A DNA stretch of 50,701 bases from Flavobacteriaceae bacterium (GCA_947451475.1 CANFZC010000011.1:1-50701), one strand, 5' to 3'. Positions 1 to 10,132 are shown, counted from the first letter of the stretch. The notes: generated by a model not told the origin, from the letters alone. Numbers and translations are program-made.

Positions 1-33
1 GGAGGTTTAGAGTGTGGTAAGTGTCACTACTAA
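1..33 (+). CDS. actA: C-terminal end of ActA, multiheme cytochrome c subunit of alternative complex III (partial)
   Basis: Only the last ten codons and the stop are inside the window. They read GGLECGKCHY, which contains a complete CxxCH heme c attachment motif (CGKCH) right at the C terminus. The identification rests on this motif plus position: it ends 32 bases before actB, where the multiheme cytochrome subunit ActA lies in alternative complex III operons. In that family ActA is a membrane-anchored periplasmic pentaheme cytochrome that takes electrons from the complex. The remainder lies upstream and cannot be assessed. Confidence 0.75.
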   Translation, partial: GGLECGKCHY

Positions 34-65
34 TAAAATTATTAAGAAGCTAATATTTATATACG

Positions 66-3000
66 ATGTCATCGAACAAAAAATACTGGAAAAGTGTTGA
101 GGAGCTAAAAGAAAATAGTTCTATTGTTGAGACGCTTAGAAATAATGAATTTGTGGAAGCAATTCCTACTGAGGATTTCTTATCCGATAAAGAGTCATTA
201 TCTTCTTCATCAACAACTCGTCGTGATTTCTTGAAATACGTTGGATTTAGTACGGCGGCTGCTACCCTAGCGGCCTGTGAAGGGCCAGTACACAAGTCAA
301 TCCCTTACGTTTTACAGCCAGAGCAAATCATCCCTGGAGTGGCAGATTATTATGCAACTTCAATGTTTGATGGTTATGATTTTGCCAACTTGTTGGTAAA
401 AACACGCGAAGGTCGTCCAATCAAAATTGAAAATAATACTATAGCTGGAGCTAAGTTTGCTGCTAACGCCAGAGTTCATGCATCTGTTTTATCAATGTAT
501 GACAGCTTGCGTTTGAAAGGAACTAAAGTGAATCAGAAAAATGCTAATTGGCAAGAAGCTGATTTGAAAATAAAAGCTAGTCTAGCCGACGCGAAAGCAA
601 AAGGTGGGCAAGTAGTATTATTAACTGGTACTTTAGCCAGTCCATCTACTGAAAAATTAATTGCTGAATTTATTGCAAAAAACCCAACTGCTAAACATGT
701 TATTTATGACGCTGTATCTGAATCAGCTGCCTTAGACGCATTTGAAGCAGCCTACGGTGAAAGAGCTTTAGTAGATTATGATTTTTCTAAAGCAAACACT
801 ATTGTTTCTTTAGATGCTGATTTCTTAGGAGATTGGCAAGGTGGAGGTTTTGACTCAGGTTATGCGCAAGGAAGGATTCCTCAAGCAGGAAAAATGTCAA
901 AACACTTTCAGTTTGAAGCTAACATGACATTGTCTGGAGCTGCGGCTGACAAGCGTGTTGCAATGAAGATTGCCGATCAAAAACAAGCTTTAGTTAAAAT
1001 ATACAATGCAATTACTGGGGCATCTATTGCTACAGGTAAAATTGCAAATGAAGATGTTGTAGCGAAAGCAGCGCAACAATTGAAAGCTGCTGGCGCTAAA
1101 GGTCTTTTAGTGTCAGGAATCCAAGATAAAAATGCTCAATTAGTAGTTTTAGCAATTAATGCTGCTTTAGCTAGTGAAGCTTTTTCTACTATTGGAACCC
1201 GTCAAATCAGAAAAGGGTCCAATGAAAAAGTGGCTCAGTTGATTTCCGATATGAATGCTGGAAGTGTTCATACGTTAATCATGAGTGGAGTTAATCCAGT
1301 ATACACTTTAGCAGACAGTGCTAAATTCGTAAGCGGATTGAAGAAAACTACATTATCCGTTGCTTTCTCTTTAAAAGAAGATGAAACGGCCTCGATAACT
1401 ACTATAGCAATTCCTGCGCCTCATTATTTAGAGTCATGGAATGATTTGATGTTGACTAAAGGAACATATTCTTTAACTCAGCCTACTATACGTCCATTAT
1501 TTAGCTCAAAACAGTTCCAAGAAGGATTGATGTCATGGAATGGAAATGGAGCTTCTTATTATGATTATTTGAAAGCTAATGCTGCTGGTTTTACAGGGGC
1601 TACCGCATGGAATAAAGCCGTACATGACGGTGTAGTTGTAGGTGCTCCGGTAGGAGTAGCAGGAGGTTCTGCAGATTATGCAGCCGCAGCAAATTCCTTG
1701 GCACAGTCTAAAGCAACTAAAGATTTTGAATTAGTACTATATACTAAGACAGGTTTAGGAGATGGACAACAAGCCAATAACCCGTGGCTACAAGAGTTTC
1801 CTGATCCAATTACAAGAGTGTCTTGGGATAATTATGTTACCGTTTCTCAAGCTGATGCTAAAACCTTAGGTTTAGAAAATAAAATTGTGGCAAACGGTGG
1901 TCTTAACGGAAGTAATGCTACAATTACGGTTAACGGAGTTAAATTAGATGTTCCTGTTATTGTTCAACCTGGACAAGCAGTTGGTACTTTAGGTTTAGCT
2001 TTAGGTTACGGTAAAAAAGCCGCTTTAAAAGAAGATATGCAAGTAGGTGTAAATGCCTATGCTCTATATAACAACTTCAATAATGTTCAATCAGCTTCAA
2101 TTGTAAAAGCTGGAGGTGAGCACGAGTTTGCTTGTGTTCAATCTCAAAAAACATTGATGGGTAGAGGAGATATTATTAAAGAAACTACCTTAACCATCTT
2201 CAGTACTAAAGAGGCTAAAGAATGGAATGAAGTTCCTATGGTTTCTTTAGACCATAAAGAAGTAGAAGCAACTAAAGTTGATTTATGGGAATCGTTTGAT
2301 CGTTCAGTAGGACATCATTTCAATTTGTCAATTGACTTAAATGCTTGTACGGGTTGTGGAGCTTGTGTTATTGCTTGTCATGCTGAAAACAACGTACCAG
2401 TTGTTGGTAAATCCGAGGTAAGAAGAAGTCGTGATATGCATTGGTTGCGTATCGATAGATACTATTCTTCTGAGGATACTTTTGCTGGAGACAATGAGAA
2501 AAAAGAAAACTTCAACGGACTATTTGGTAAAAAAGGTTCACTAGGTGGTTTTGGCGAAATGGAGCATCCTGCGGATAATCCTCAAGTAGCATTCCAACCG
2601 GTAATGTGTCAACATTGTAACCACGCACCTTGTGAAACGGTTTGTCCTGTGGCTGCTACATCTCATGGTCGTCAAGGTCAAAACCAAATGGCTTATAACC
2701 GTTGTGTAGGTACTCGTTACTGTGCAAACAACTGTCCGTATAAAGTACGTCGTTTCAACTGGTTCTTATATAATAACAATGACGAATTTGATTTCCATAT
2801 GAATGATGATTTAGGGCGTATGGTTATTAATCCAGATGTAAACGTTCGTTCTCGTGGAGTAATGGAGAAATGTTCAATGTGTATTCAAAAAACACAATTG
2901 ACAATTCTAACTGCTAAACGTGATGGAAGAGAAGTTAATGTTGATGAATTCCAAACGGCTTGTTCTGCAGCATGTACCACAGGTGCAATGGTATTCGGAG

Positions 3001-3122
3001 ATGTGAACAACAAAGAAAGCAAAGTAGCTAAGTTAGCTGAAGATAAAAGAATGTATCATTTGTTAGAGCATGTGGGTACCAAACCAAATGTATTCTACCA
3101 CGTGAAAGTTAGAAATACCTAG
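66..3122 (+). CDS. actB: ActB: TAT-variant molybdopterin oxidoreductase-like/ferredoxin fusion, alternative complex III
   Basis: This 1018-residue protein is the Fe-S subunit of alternative complex III, which oxidises quinol and passes electrons towards cytochrome c or the oxidase. A twin-arginine segment (R52-R53 followed by DFLKYVGF) and a lipobox-like AAC (C71) indicate Tat export and a possible lipid anchor. Residues from about 75 to 700 resemble the molybdopterin oxidoreductase fold, which in this family carries no molybdenum cofactor. The C-terminal ferredoxin part has cysteine sets starting at C761 (CTGCGAC), C848 (CQHC), C880 (CVGTRYC) and a last CSMC/CSAAC group, consistent with three 4Fe-4S and one 3Fe-4S cluster. 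It lies between actA and actC in one tight operon. The start is the first ATG after actA. Confidence 0.93.
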   Translation: MSSNKKYWKSVEELKENSSIVETLRNNEFVEAIPTEDFLSDKESLSSSSTTRRDFLKYVGFSTAAATLAACEGPVHKSIPYVLQPEQIIPGVADYYATSMFDGYDFANLLVKTREGRPIKIENNTIAGAKFAANARVHASVLSMYDSLRLKGTKVNQKNANWQEADLKIKASLADAKAKGGQVVLLTGTLASPSTEKLIAEFIAKNPTAKHVIYDAVSESAALDAFEAAYGERALVDYDFSKANTIVSLDADFLGDWQGGGFDSGYAQGRIPQAGKMSKHFQFEANMTLSGAAADKRVAMKIADQKQALVKIYNAITGASIATGKIANEDVVAKAAQQLKAAGAKGLLVSGIQDKNAQLVVLAINAALASEAFSTIGTRQIRKGSNEKVAQLISDMNAGSVHTLIMSGVNPVYTLADSAKFVSGLKKTTLSVAFSLKEDETASITTIAIPAPHYLESWNDLMLTKGTYSLTQPTIRPLFSSKQFQEGLMSWNGNGASYYDYLKANAAGFTGATAWNKAVHDGVVVGAPVGVAGGSADYAAAANSLAQSKATKDFELVLYTKTGLGDGQQANNPWLQEFPDPITRVSWDNYVTVSQADAKTLGLENKIVANGGLNGSNATITVNGVKLDVPVIVQPGQAVGTLGLALGYGKKAALKEDMQVGVNAYALYNNFNNVQSASIVKAGGEHEFACVQSQKTLMGRGDIIKETTLTIFSTKEAKEWNEVPMVSLDHKEVEATKVDLWESFDRSVGHHFNLSIDLNACTGCGACVIACHAENNVPVVGKSEVRRSRDMHWLRIDRYYSSEDTFAGDNEKKENFNGLFGKKGSLGGFGEMEHPADNPQVAFQPVMCQHCNHAPCETVCPVAATSHGRQGQNQMAYNRCVGTRYCANNCPYKVRRFNWFLYNNNDEFDFHMNDDLGRMVINPDVNVRSRGVMEKCSMCIQKTQLTILTAKRDGREVNVDEFQTACSAACTTGAMVFGDVNNKESKVAKLAEDKRMYHLLEHVGTKPNVFYHVKVRNT

Positions 3123-3160
3123 TACAAAAAATAATTAATTAAGAAACAATATAAAGGATT

Positions 3161-4570
3161 ATGTCGTCTCATTACGAAGCACCCATTAGAAAACCTTTAG
3201 TTATAGGTGATAAAACTTATCACGATGTAACTGTAGATGTAGCTGCTCCTGTAGAAGGAAGAGCAAATAAGCAATGGTGGACTGTATTTACTATCGCATT
3301 AATAGCGTTCCTTTGGGGAATCGGTTGTATAGTTTACACAATCTCTACCGGTATTGGTTCATGGGGATTAAATAAAACAGTTGGTTGGGCTTGGGATATT
3401 ACCAATTTCGTTTGGTGGGTAGGTATCGGTCATGCCGGAACACTTATTTCTGCCGTTCTATTATTATTCCGTCAAAGATGGAGAATGGCCATTAACCGTT
3501 CTGCTGAAGCAATGACGATATTCTCAGTAATCCAGGCGGGTTTATTTCCAATCATTCACATGGGTCGTCCTTGGTTAGCCTACTGGGTAGTGCCAATTCC
3601 TAATCAATTCGGATCACTATGGGTGAATTTTAACTCACCGTTACTTTGGGACGTATTTGCAATCTCTACTTATTTATCAGTATCATTAGTATTCTGGTGG
3701 ACTGGTTTATTACCCGATTTTGCAATGTTAAGAGACAGAGCCGTTACGCCGTTTGCTAAAAAAATCTATACTATCTTAAGTTTTGGTTGGAGTGGAAGAG
3801 TAAAAGACTGGCAACGTTTTGAAGAAGTATCGTTGGTATTGGCTGGTTTAGCAACGCCTTTAGTACTTTCAGTACACACTATTGTATCCTTTGACTTTGC
3901 TACTTCTGTAGTTCCAGGTTGGCATACAACCATTTTCCCTCCTTACTTCGTTGCAGGAGCAGTTTTCTCAGGATTTGCAATGGTAAATACCTTGTTGATC
4001 ATTATGAGAAAAGTTTCAAATCTTGAAGCCTATATTACCATTCAACATATAGAGTTAATGAACATTGTAATCATGATTACAGGTTCGATTGTGGGTGTTG
4101 CCTATATTACTGAGTTATTTGTAGCTTGGTATTCAGGTGTAGAGTATGAACAATACGCTTTCTTAAACAGAGCAACAGGACCTTACTGGTGGGCTTACTG
4201 GTCAATGATGACTTGTAACGTATTCTCACCTCAGTTCATGTGGTTCAAAAAATTAAGAACTAGTATCATGTTCTCTTTCATTATTTCTATTGTTGTTAAT
4301 ATAGGGATGTGGTTTGAGCGTTTCGTAATCATCGTAACGTCGTTACACAGAGATTACCTGCCTTCTTCATGGACGATGTTCCAACCAACATTTATAGATA
4401 TTGGAATTTTCATTGGTACTATTGGTTTCTTCTTTGTTTTATTCCTTTTATACGCGAGAACATTCCCAGTTATTGCTCAAGCAGAGGTAAAAACAATCTT
4501 GAAATCTTCAGGAGAAAATTATAAAAGACAAAGAGAATTAGAAGGTCATAATCATTCAGATAAACATTAA
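3161..4570 (+). CDS. actC: ActC: NrfD/PsrC-type quinol-binding membrane subunit
   Basis: This 469-residue polytopic membrane protein belongs to the NrfD/PsrC family. After a soluble stretch of about 35 residues it shows a long series of hydrophobic segments (roughly ten), beginning near residue 38, with the Trp/His-rich WWVGIGHAGTLISA region typical of the family. In alternative complex III it provides a quinol site and contacts the Fe-S subunit ActB. It ends in a His-rich tail (EGHNHSDKH). It starts 38 bases after actB and is followed by actD after eight bases, so the genes are surely co-transcribed. ActF is its distant structural relative. Confidence 0.92.
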   Translation: MSSHYEAPIRKPLVIGDKTYHDVTVDVAAPVEGRANKQWWTVFTIALIAFLWGIGCIVYTISTGIGSWGLNKTVGWAWDITNFVWWVGIGHAGTLISAVLLLFRQRWRMAINRSAEAMTIFSVIQAGLFPIIHMGRPWLAYWVVPIPNQFGSLWVNFNSPLLWDVFAISTYLSVSLVFWWTGLLPDFAMLRDRAVTPFAKKIYTILSFGWSGRVKDWQRFEEVSLVLAGLATPLVLSVHTIVSFDFATSVVPGWHTTIFPPYFVAGAVFSGFAMVNTLLIIMRKVSNLEAYITIQHIELMNIVIMITGSIVGVAYITELFVAWYSGVEYEQYAFLNRATGPYWWAYWSMMTCNVFSPQFMWFKKLRTSIMFSFIISIVVNIGMWFERFVIIVTSLHRDYLPSSWTMFQPTFIDIGIFIGTIGFFFVLFLLYARTFPVIAQAEVKTILKSSGENYKRQRELEGHNHSDKH

Positions 4571-4578
4571 TAGTTGCT

Positions 4579-5106
4579 ATGAGTAGTAATAAAGTTATAC
4601 ACGCTATATACAATGATGATGATGTATTGATGGATGCAGTTCACAAAACGAGAGCCGCTCATCATCACATTGAAGAAGTTTTCACTCCGTTTCCTGTTCA
4701 CGGTTTGGATAAAGCTATGGGGATTGCTCCAACTAGACTAGCCATTTGCGCATTCATCTATGGATGTATTGGTTTATCGGTAGCGACAACCATGATGAAT
4801 TATATTATGATTCAAGATTGGCCGCAGGATATTGGTGGTAAGCCTAGTTTTGCATACTATCAGAACATGCCGGCTTTCGTGCCAGTGATGTTCGAGATGA
4901 CCGTATTTTTTGCAGCGCACTTAATGGTTATTACTTTTTATATGAGAAGTAAATTATGGCCGTTTAAACAGGCTGAAAATCCAGATGTAAGAACTACTGA
5001 TGACCATTTCTTAATGGAAGTTTCAGTTAAAGACAACGAAGCTGAATTGGTGAAGTTTTTTGAAGAAACGGGAGCAATAGAAGTTAAAGTAATTGATAAG
5101 CATTAA
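4579..5106 (+). CDS. actD: ActD: DUF3341 membrane subunit of alternative complex III
   Basis: This 175-residue protein of the DUF3341 type has two predicted membrane helices (about residues 55-75 and 100-122) between soluble ends. The N-terminal motif around residues 30-45 (IEEVFTPFPVHGLD) is characteristic of ActD. It is a structural subunit of alternative complex III with no known cofactor. It lies eight bases after actC and eight bases before actE, so the operon is very compact here. Length and position agree with the family. Confidence 0.9.
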   Translation: MSSNKVIHAIYNDDDVLMDAVHKTRAAHHHIEEVFTPFPVHGLDKAMGIAPTRLAICAFIYGCIGLSVATTMMNYIMIQDWPQDIGGKPSFAYYQNMPAFVPVMFEMTVFFAAHLMVITFYMRSKLWPFKQAENPDVRTTDDHFLMEVSVKDNEAELVKFFEETGAIEVKVIDKH

Positions 5107-5114
5107 TATTAGAT

Positions 5115-5675
5115 ATGAAAAGTTTACTTAAAACAGCAGTATTATTAGGTATCATTGTTTCCTTTTCATCATGTCATGATAAATCGAAACCAAACTACCA
5201 GTACATGCCCAACATGTATGAATCGGTAGCTTATGAAACTTATTCAGAATCTAGTGCTTTCAACTCGCCAACAGGTTTGCATGGTAAAGAAGGACAACTT
5301 CCTCCAGTAGGGTCTATTAAAAGAGGTTTCATTCCTTATGAAATTCCTAATACAACCGCTGGTTATGATTTCGCAAAAGCTACGCTAAAATCACCACTTG
5401 ATTCTACAGCGGTAGATATGGAAAAAGCACAAGGGTTGTTTGAAATTTATTGTGCGATATGCCACGGAAATGCTGGTGACGGTCAGGGTAAATTGGTGAA
5501 ACAACAAAAATTCCTTGGGGTTCCAAATTACAAAGACAGACAAATTACAGAAGGAAGTGTATACCACGTTCAAACTTATGGTTTAAACTCAATGGGTTCG
5601 TATGCGAACCAATTGAGCCAAGAAGAACGTTGGATGGTTGCGGCCTACGTAATGGAGCTTAGAAGCAAATTATAA
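5115..5675 (+). CDS. actE: ActE: monoheme cytochrome c lipoprotein of alternative complex III
   Basis: This 186-residue cytochrome c has a lipoprotein signal ending in SFSSC (C20) and one heme c site, CAICH at residues 113-117. M160 (in LNSMGSY) is a good candidate for the axial ligand. It is the monoheme electron-exit subunit of the Act complex, anchored in the periplasmic face of the inner membrane by its lipid. It sits between actD and actF with spacings of eight and 27 bases. No irregularity was seen. Confidence 0.92.
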   Translation: MKSLLKTAVLLGIIVSFSSCHDKSKPNYQYMPNMYESVAYETYSESSAFNSPTGLHGKEGQLPPVGSIKRGFIPYEIPNTTAGYDFAKATLKSPLDSTAVDMEKAQGLFEIYCAICHGNAGDGQGKLVKQQKFLGVPNYKDRQITEGSVYHVQTYGLNSMGSYANQLSQEERWMVAAYVMELRSKL

Positions 5676-5702
5676 TTGTAGAATAAACTGATTGTTATAG
5701 AT

Positions 5703-7028
5703 ATGTATACCTTTTCAAGTAAATTAAAAACTTTTTCTTTCGTCTTAATGCTCGTAGGAGTGTTAGGAATTGGGTATGGTTTTTTTACCGCACCAAAAAC
5801 AATTCAAGACGTAGAAACGATACTTGCTTCTGAAAGTCATGAGCACGGAGCGGCTCACAATGCACATGCCGTTGAAATACACGACGTAAAAGCTGAAGCA
5901 GAACACCAAGAACACTTAGAACACGTGTTCCACCAATTACAGAATAAACCATGGGCTGCTTTATATGTGGCTTGTATCTTTATAATGTTGATATCAATGG
6001 GTGCTTTAGCATTCTACGCTATTCAACAAGTGGCGCAGGCAGGATGGTCACCGGTATTATTTAGAGTAATGCAGGGTGTAACTTCTTATTTAGTTCCTGG
6101 GTCTATTATTTTCTTTTTACTATTAGTGCTTTCTGGTTTACACTTCAACCACTTATTTACATGGATGAATGAAGGAGTTACCGTAGTAGGTAGTAAAAAC
6201 TACGACCACATGATTGCGGGCAAATCAGGCTATTTAAATTTCCCATTCTGGATCATCAGAGCGGCTATATTTATTGGTGGATGGAATCTTTACCGTTACT
6301 TATCTCGTAAAAATTGCTTAGCGCAAGATGAAGCTACTGATAATACATTCTATAAAAAGAATTTCAAAATGTCAGCGGCGTTCTTAGTATTTTTTATTGT
6401 GTCTGAATCTATCATGTCTTGGGACTGGATTATGTCATTAGACCCTCATTGGTTCAGTACATTATTTGGATGGTATGTATTTGCAAGTTTTTTTGTGAGC
6501 GGTATCACTACTATTCAATTAGTAACAATTTATTTAAAATCTAAAGGTTATTTAGAAAACGTGAATTCTAGCCACATACATGATTTATCTAAATTCATGT
6601 TTGGTATCAGTGTTTTCTGGACCTATTTATGGTTCTCTCAATTCATGTTGATTTGGTATGCAAACATTCCTGAAGAGGTGACCTATTTCAAAATGAGAAT
6701 AGAACATTTCAATTTACCATTCTTTGGTGCCTTCGTTTTAAATTTCATTATTCCAATATTACTTTTAATCAATACCGATTTCAAACGTATCTACTGGATT
6801 ATTGTCATGGCAGGTATCATTATCTTATTCGGACATTATGTTGATTTCTTCAACATGATTATGCCTGCGACTGTAGGAGACCAATGGTTTATAGGAGTTC
6901 CGGAGATAAGTGCGTTAATGTTCTTTATTGGATTATTTATTTTTGTAGTGTTCACGACATTAACAAAAGCTCCTTTGGTTCCAAAACGCAATCCTTTCAT
7001 TGAAGAAAGTAAACATTTTCATTATTAA
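5703..7028 (+). CDS. actF: ActF: second NrfD-like quinol oxidoreductase membrane subunit
   Basis: This 441-residue membrane protein corresponds to ActF, the second polytopic subunit of alternative complex III and a distant paralogue of ActC. A first helix (about 10-30) is followed by a His/Glu-rich loop at residues 46-77 with about ten histidines, then about nine further hydrophobic segments. The His-rich loop probably faces the periplasm and could bind metal, but this is inference. It is followed after 19 bases by coxB, linking the Act complex and the oxidase in one transcript. Confidence 0.9.
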   Translation: MYTFSSKLKTFSFVLMLVGVLGIGYGFFTAPKTIQDVETILASESHEHGAAHNAHAVEIHDVKAEAEHQEHLEHVFHQLQNKPWAALYVACIFIMLISMGALAFYAIQQVAQAGWSPVLFRVMQGVTSYLVPGSIIFFLLLVLSGLHFNHLFTWMNEGVTVVGSKNYDHMIAGKSGYLNFPFWIIRAAIFIGGWNLYRYLSRKNCLAQDEATDNTFYKKNFKMSAAFLVFFIVSESIMSWDWIMSLDPHWFSTLFGWYVFASFFVSGITTIQLVTIYLKSKGYLENVNSSHIHDLSKFMFGISVFWTYLWFSQFMLIWYANIPEEVTYFKMRIEHFNLPFFGAFVLNFIIPILLLINTDFKRIYWIIVMAGIIILFGHYVDFFNMIMPATVGDQWFIGVPEISALMFFIGLFIFVVFTTLTKAPLVPKRNPFIEESKHFHY

Positions 7029-7047
7029 TATTTAAAGTAAATCTCAA

Positions 7048-8229
7048 ATGACAACTCTTTTGGTACTTATAGTTGTAGTTTTATTAGCAGTTGCCTTGTG
7101 GCAGTTAACTAAAATTTTCGACTTAACTCAAGTAGGTGGAAATGTTAATACCACTCAAGTGGCAAACGATAACGATAACAAAGTTAATGGTTATTTAATG
7201 TTCGGGTTTTTGTGTTTCATTTACCTTACTACTATTTTCTGTTTGTGGAACTACAGTAAGTTTCCTTTAATTGGTGATTCTGCTTCAGCTCATGGTCCGC
7301 AAGTTGACAACTTAATGGTAATTTCTTTGGTATTAATTTTCTTTGTACAAACCGTTACTCAAGCATTATTACATTACTTCGCATTCAAATACAGAGGAAG
7401 ACAAGGTCAAAAAGCACTTTATTTTGCCGACAATAATAAGTTAGAATTTATTTGGAGTGTTATCCCAGCGATTGTATTAGCGGGCTTAATTCTATACGGA
7501 CTATACGATTGGACAAATATTATGTTTGTTGATCAAAAAGATAAAGATGAAGCTATCGTTATTGAATTATATGCACAGCAATTTAAATGGGAAGCTAGAT
7601 ACTCTGGAGCAGATGATGTTTTGGGTAAAGCCAATGTACGTTATATTGAAGGGGTAAATAACCTAGGGGTGGATTTATCAGATCCAAATGCACAAGACGA
7701 TTTTACTTCAACTGAATTGCATTTACCAAAAGGTAAAAGAGTTATCTTCAAAATGCGTTCGCAAGATGTGTTGCACTCTGCATACATGCCTCACTTTAGA
7801 GCACAAATGAACTGTGTGCCTGGAATGGTTACTCAATTTTCGTTCATTCCTACAGTAACTACTGCGGAGATGAGAGAAAAACCAGCTATGATTGAAAAAG
7901 TTGCAGAGATTAATAGTATTAGAGCTAAGAAAAGTGAAGCATTAGTAGCGGGTGGTCAACCGGCTCTTGATCCTTACACATTTGATTTTTTATTATTGTG
8001 TAATAAAATTTGTGGGGCTTCTCACTACAACATGCAAATGAAAATTGTAGTAGATTCTCCTGAAGAATATAAAGCTTGGTTAAAAGAAAATCAAGATAAA
8101 ACGATTGTTTCAGCAGTAAAAAATGCAGCAGCGGAAGCTAAAAAAGCAGAAGCACCAGCAACATCGAAAGACTCAACTGCTCCAAAAAGCAAAGACACTA
8201 CTGTAGTTGCTTCAGCAGAAATGAAATAA
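7048..8229 (+). CDS. coxB: Cytochrome c oxidase subunit II
   Basis: This 393-residue subunit carries the CuA electron-entry site of a heme-copper oxidase. The CuA loop is C318-x3-C322-x3-H326-x2-M329 (CNKICGASHYNM), with an upstream HSAYMPHF region. It has an N-terminal hydrophobic helix (1-20), further helices near 50-68, 92-112 and 133-150, and a periplasmic cupredoxin domain. The extra N-terminal helices and the Ala/Lys-rich C-terminal tail (about 355-393) make it longer than the usual 250-300 residues, as seen in Bacteroidota. No fused cytochrome c domain follows the CuA domain, so electrons probably come from ActA/ActE or a separate carrier. Confidence 0.94.
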   Translation: MTTLLVLIVVVLLAVALWQLTKIFDLTQVGGNVNTTQVANDNDNKVNGYLMFGFLCFIYLTTIFCLWNYSKFPLIGDSASAHGPQVDNLMVISLVLIFFVQTVTQALLHYFAFKYRGRQGQKALYFADNNKLEFIWSVIPAIVLAGLILYGLYDWTNIMFVDQKDKDEAIVIELYAQQFKWEARYSGADDVLGKANVRYIEGVNNLGVDLSDPNAQDDFTSTELHLPKGKRVIFKMRSQDVLHSAYMPHFRAQMNCVPGMVTQFSFIPTVTTAEMREKPAMIEKVAEINSIRAKKSEALVAGGQPALDPYTFDFLLLCNKICGASHYNMQMKIVVDSPEEYKAWLKENQDKTIVSAVKNAAAEAKKAEAPATSKDSTAPKSKDTTVVASAEMK

Positions 8230-8255
8230 ATAATAAAATTTAAAAGTTAACCTAT

Positions 8256-10052
8256 ATGTCAGCAGAAGCTCACAACCACGATCACAGTCACGACCACGAA
8301 CACCACCATAAGGATACGTTCATTACTAAATACATTTTTAGTATTGACCACAAAATGATTGCCAAGCAGTATTTGATTACGGGAATCGTTATGGGTATTA
8401 TTGGAGTAGGTATGTCTATGCTTTTCAGAATGCAATTAGCGTGGCCAGAGGAATCTTTCAAAATTTTCAGTTTCTTCCTTGGAGAAAGAATGGCCCCAGG
8501 TGGAGTAATGAATAATGAAACCTATTTAGCGCTAGTTACTATACATGGTACTATCATGGTATTCTTTGTATTAACCGCGGGTCTAAGTGGTACATTCAGT
8601 AATTTGCTTATTCCACTGCAAATCGGTGCTCGAGATATGGCGTCTGGTTTCCTAAACATGGTATCCTATTGGTTATTCTTTGTATCAAGTGTGGTAATGG
8701 TATGTTCCCTATTCGTTGAATCAGGCCCTGCCTCAGCGGGATGGACCATATATCCTCCTTTAAGTGCCTTGCCGCAAGCGATTTCGGGTTCAGGTACTGG
8801 GATGACGCTTTGGTTAGTTTCGATGGCGATTTTCATTGCAGCTTCATTATTAGGTTCATTGAATTATATTGTAACCGTTATTAATTTAAGAACAAAAGGA
8901 ATGTCAATGACAAGATTGCCTTTGACTATCTGGGCGTTCTTTATTACAGCAATTATCGGAGTTATTTCGTTCCCTGTATTATTATCGGCTGCCTTGATGT
9001 TAATAATGGACAGAAGTTTTGGTACTTCGTTCTTCCTTTCAGATATCTACATCGCTGGCGAAGTTTTACATTACCAAGGGGGTTCTCCTGTATTATTCGA
9101 ACATTTATTCTGGTTCCTAGGACACCCTGAAGTATATATCGTATTATTACCGGCCTTAGGAATCACTTCAGAGGTTATTGCAACCAACTCTCGTAAACCC
9201 ATCTTCGGTTACAGAGCGATGATCATGTCAATCATTGCTATTGCATTCTTGTCAACAATCGTTTGGGGTCACCACATGTTCATCTCAGGGATGAATCCAT
9301 TCTTAGGTTCGGTATTTACCTTCACAACATTATTGATTGCTATTCCGTCTGCGGTTAAAGCCTTCAACTACATTACTACCTTATGGAAAGGTAACCTACA
9401 ATTAAACCCTGCAATGTTGTTTTCAATCGGATTGGTTTCAACATTCATTACAGGAGGTTTAACAGGTTTGATTCTTGGAGATAGTACTCTTGATATTAAT
9501 GTACACGATACGTATTTTGTAGTAGCGCATTTCCACTTAGTAATGGGTATTTCTGCTCTTTACGGAATGTTCGCAGGTATCTACCATTGGTTCCCTAAAA
9601 TGTTCGGTAGAATGTTGAATAAAAACTTAGGGTATGTGCACTTCTGGGTTACCGCAATTTGTGCTTACGGTGTATTCTTCCCAATGCACTTCATCGGTAT
9701 GGCTGGATTACCAAGAAGATATTATACAAACACCAACTTCCCGCTATTTGATGATTTACAAAATGTAAACGTTATCATTACCTCATTTGCATTAGTAGGT
9801 GGAGCGTTCCAATTGGTATTCCTTTACAACTTCTTTAGTAGTATTTTCTACGGTAAGAAAACAGTTCAAAATCCATGGAGATCAAATACGTTAGAGTGGA
9901 CTGCTCCAATCAAACACATCCACGGTAACTGGGAAGGTGATATTCCAGAAGTACACAGATGGCCTTACGATTATAGTAAACCAGGTCACGATGAAGATTT
10001 CGTTCCTCAAAATGTACCAATGAAAGAAGGTGAAGAAGTATTACACCACTAA
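8256..10052 (+). CDS. ctaD: Cytochrome c oxidase subunit I
   Basis: This 598-residue catalytic subunit reduces O2 and pumps protons. Visible ligands are H290 and Y294 (HPEVY, CuB ligand and cross-linked tyrosine), H339 and H340 (CuB), H425 (heme a3) and H427 (heme a, in VVAHFHLV). The HPEVY motif places it in the A-type oxidases. About twelve hydrophobic segments are present. The N-terminal tail is unusually rich in His and Asp between residues 5 and 19. It is the last gene of the act-cox operon, and a strong terminator follows at 10077. Subunits III and IV are encoded separately at 35217-37255. Confidence 0.96.
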   Translation: MSAEAHNHDHSHDHEHHHKDTFITKYIFSIDHKMIAKQYLITGIVMGIIGVGMSMLFRMQLAWPEESFKIFSFFLGERMAPGGVMNNETYLALVTIHGTIMVFFVLTAGLSGTFSNLLIPLQIGARDMASGFLNMVSYWLFFVSSVVMVCSLFVESGPASAGWTIYPPLSALPQAISGSGTGMTLWLVSMAIFIAASLLGSLNYIVTVINLRTKGMSMTRLPLTIWAFFITAIIGVISFPVLLSAALMLIMDRSFGTSFFLSDIYIAGEVLHYQGGSPVLFEHLFWFLGHPEVYIVLLPALGITSEVIATNSRKPIFGYRAMIMSIIAIAFLSTIVWGHHMFISGMNPFLGSVFTFTTLLIAIPSAVKAFNYITTLWKGNLQLNPAMLFSIGLVSTFITGGLTGLILGDSTLDINVHDTYFVVAHFHLVMGISALYGMFAGIYHWFPKMFGRMLNKNLGYVHFWVTAICAYGVFFPMHFIGMAGLPRRYYTNTNFPLFDDLQNVNVIITSFALVGGAFQLVFLYNFFSSIFYGKKTVQNPWRSNTLEWTAPIKHIHGNWEGDIPEVHRWPYDYSKPGHDEDFVPQNVPMKEGEEVLHH

Positions 10053-10076
10053 TTCTTTCTCTTAGATATATAATAA

Positions 10077-10108
10077 ATGCCTTTCCTAATCGAAAGGCAT
10101 TTTTATTT
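10077..10108 (+). terminator. Rho-independent terminator after ctaD
   Basis: A perfect 9-bp stem (ATGCCTTTC / GAAAGGCAT) with a 6-base loop is followed by TTTTATTT. It lies 24 bases after the ctaD stop and before the ruvB promoter, so it should end the act-cox operon. An in-frame ATG for ruvB lies inside this hairpin and is therefore unlikely to be used. Confidence 0.85.
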
Positions 10109-10124
10109 GCAATCAACTTTGTTA

Positions 10125-10132
10125 TATATTTG
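10125..10132 (+). promoter_or_regulatory. Bacteroidota -7 promoter element for ruvB
   Basis: The octamer TATATTTG matches TAnnTTTG and ends four bases before the ruvB ATG at 10137. The nearest upstream TTG is at 10107-10109 with a 15-base spacer, shorter than usual. The mRNA would be leaderless or nearly so. Confidence 0.5.
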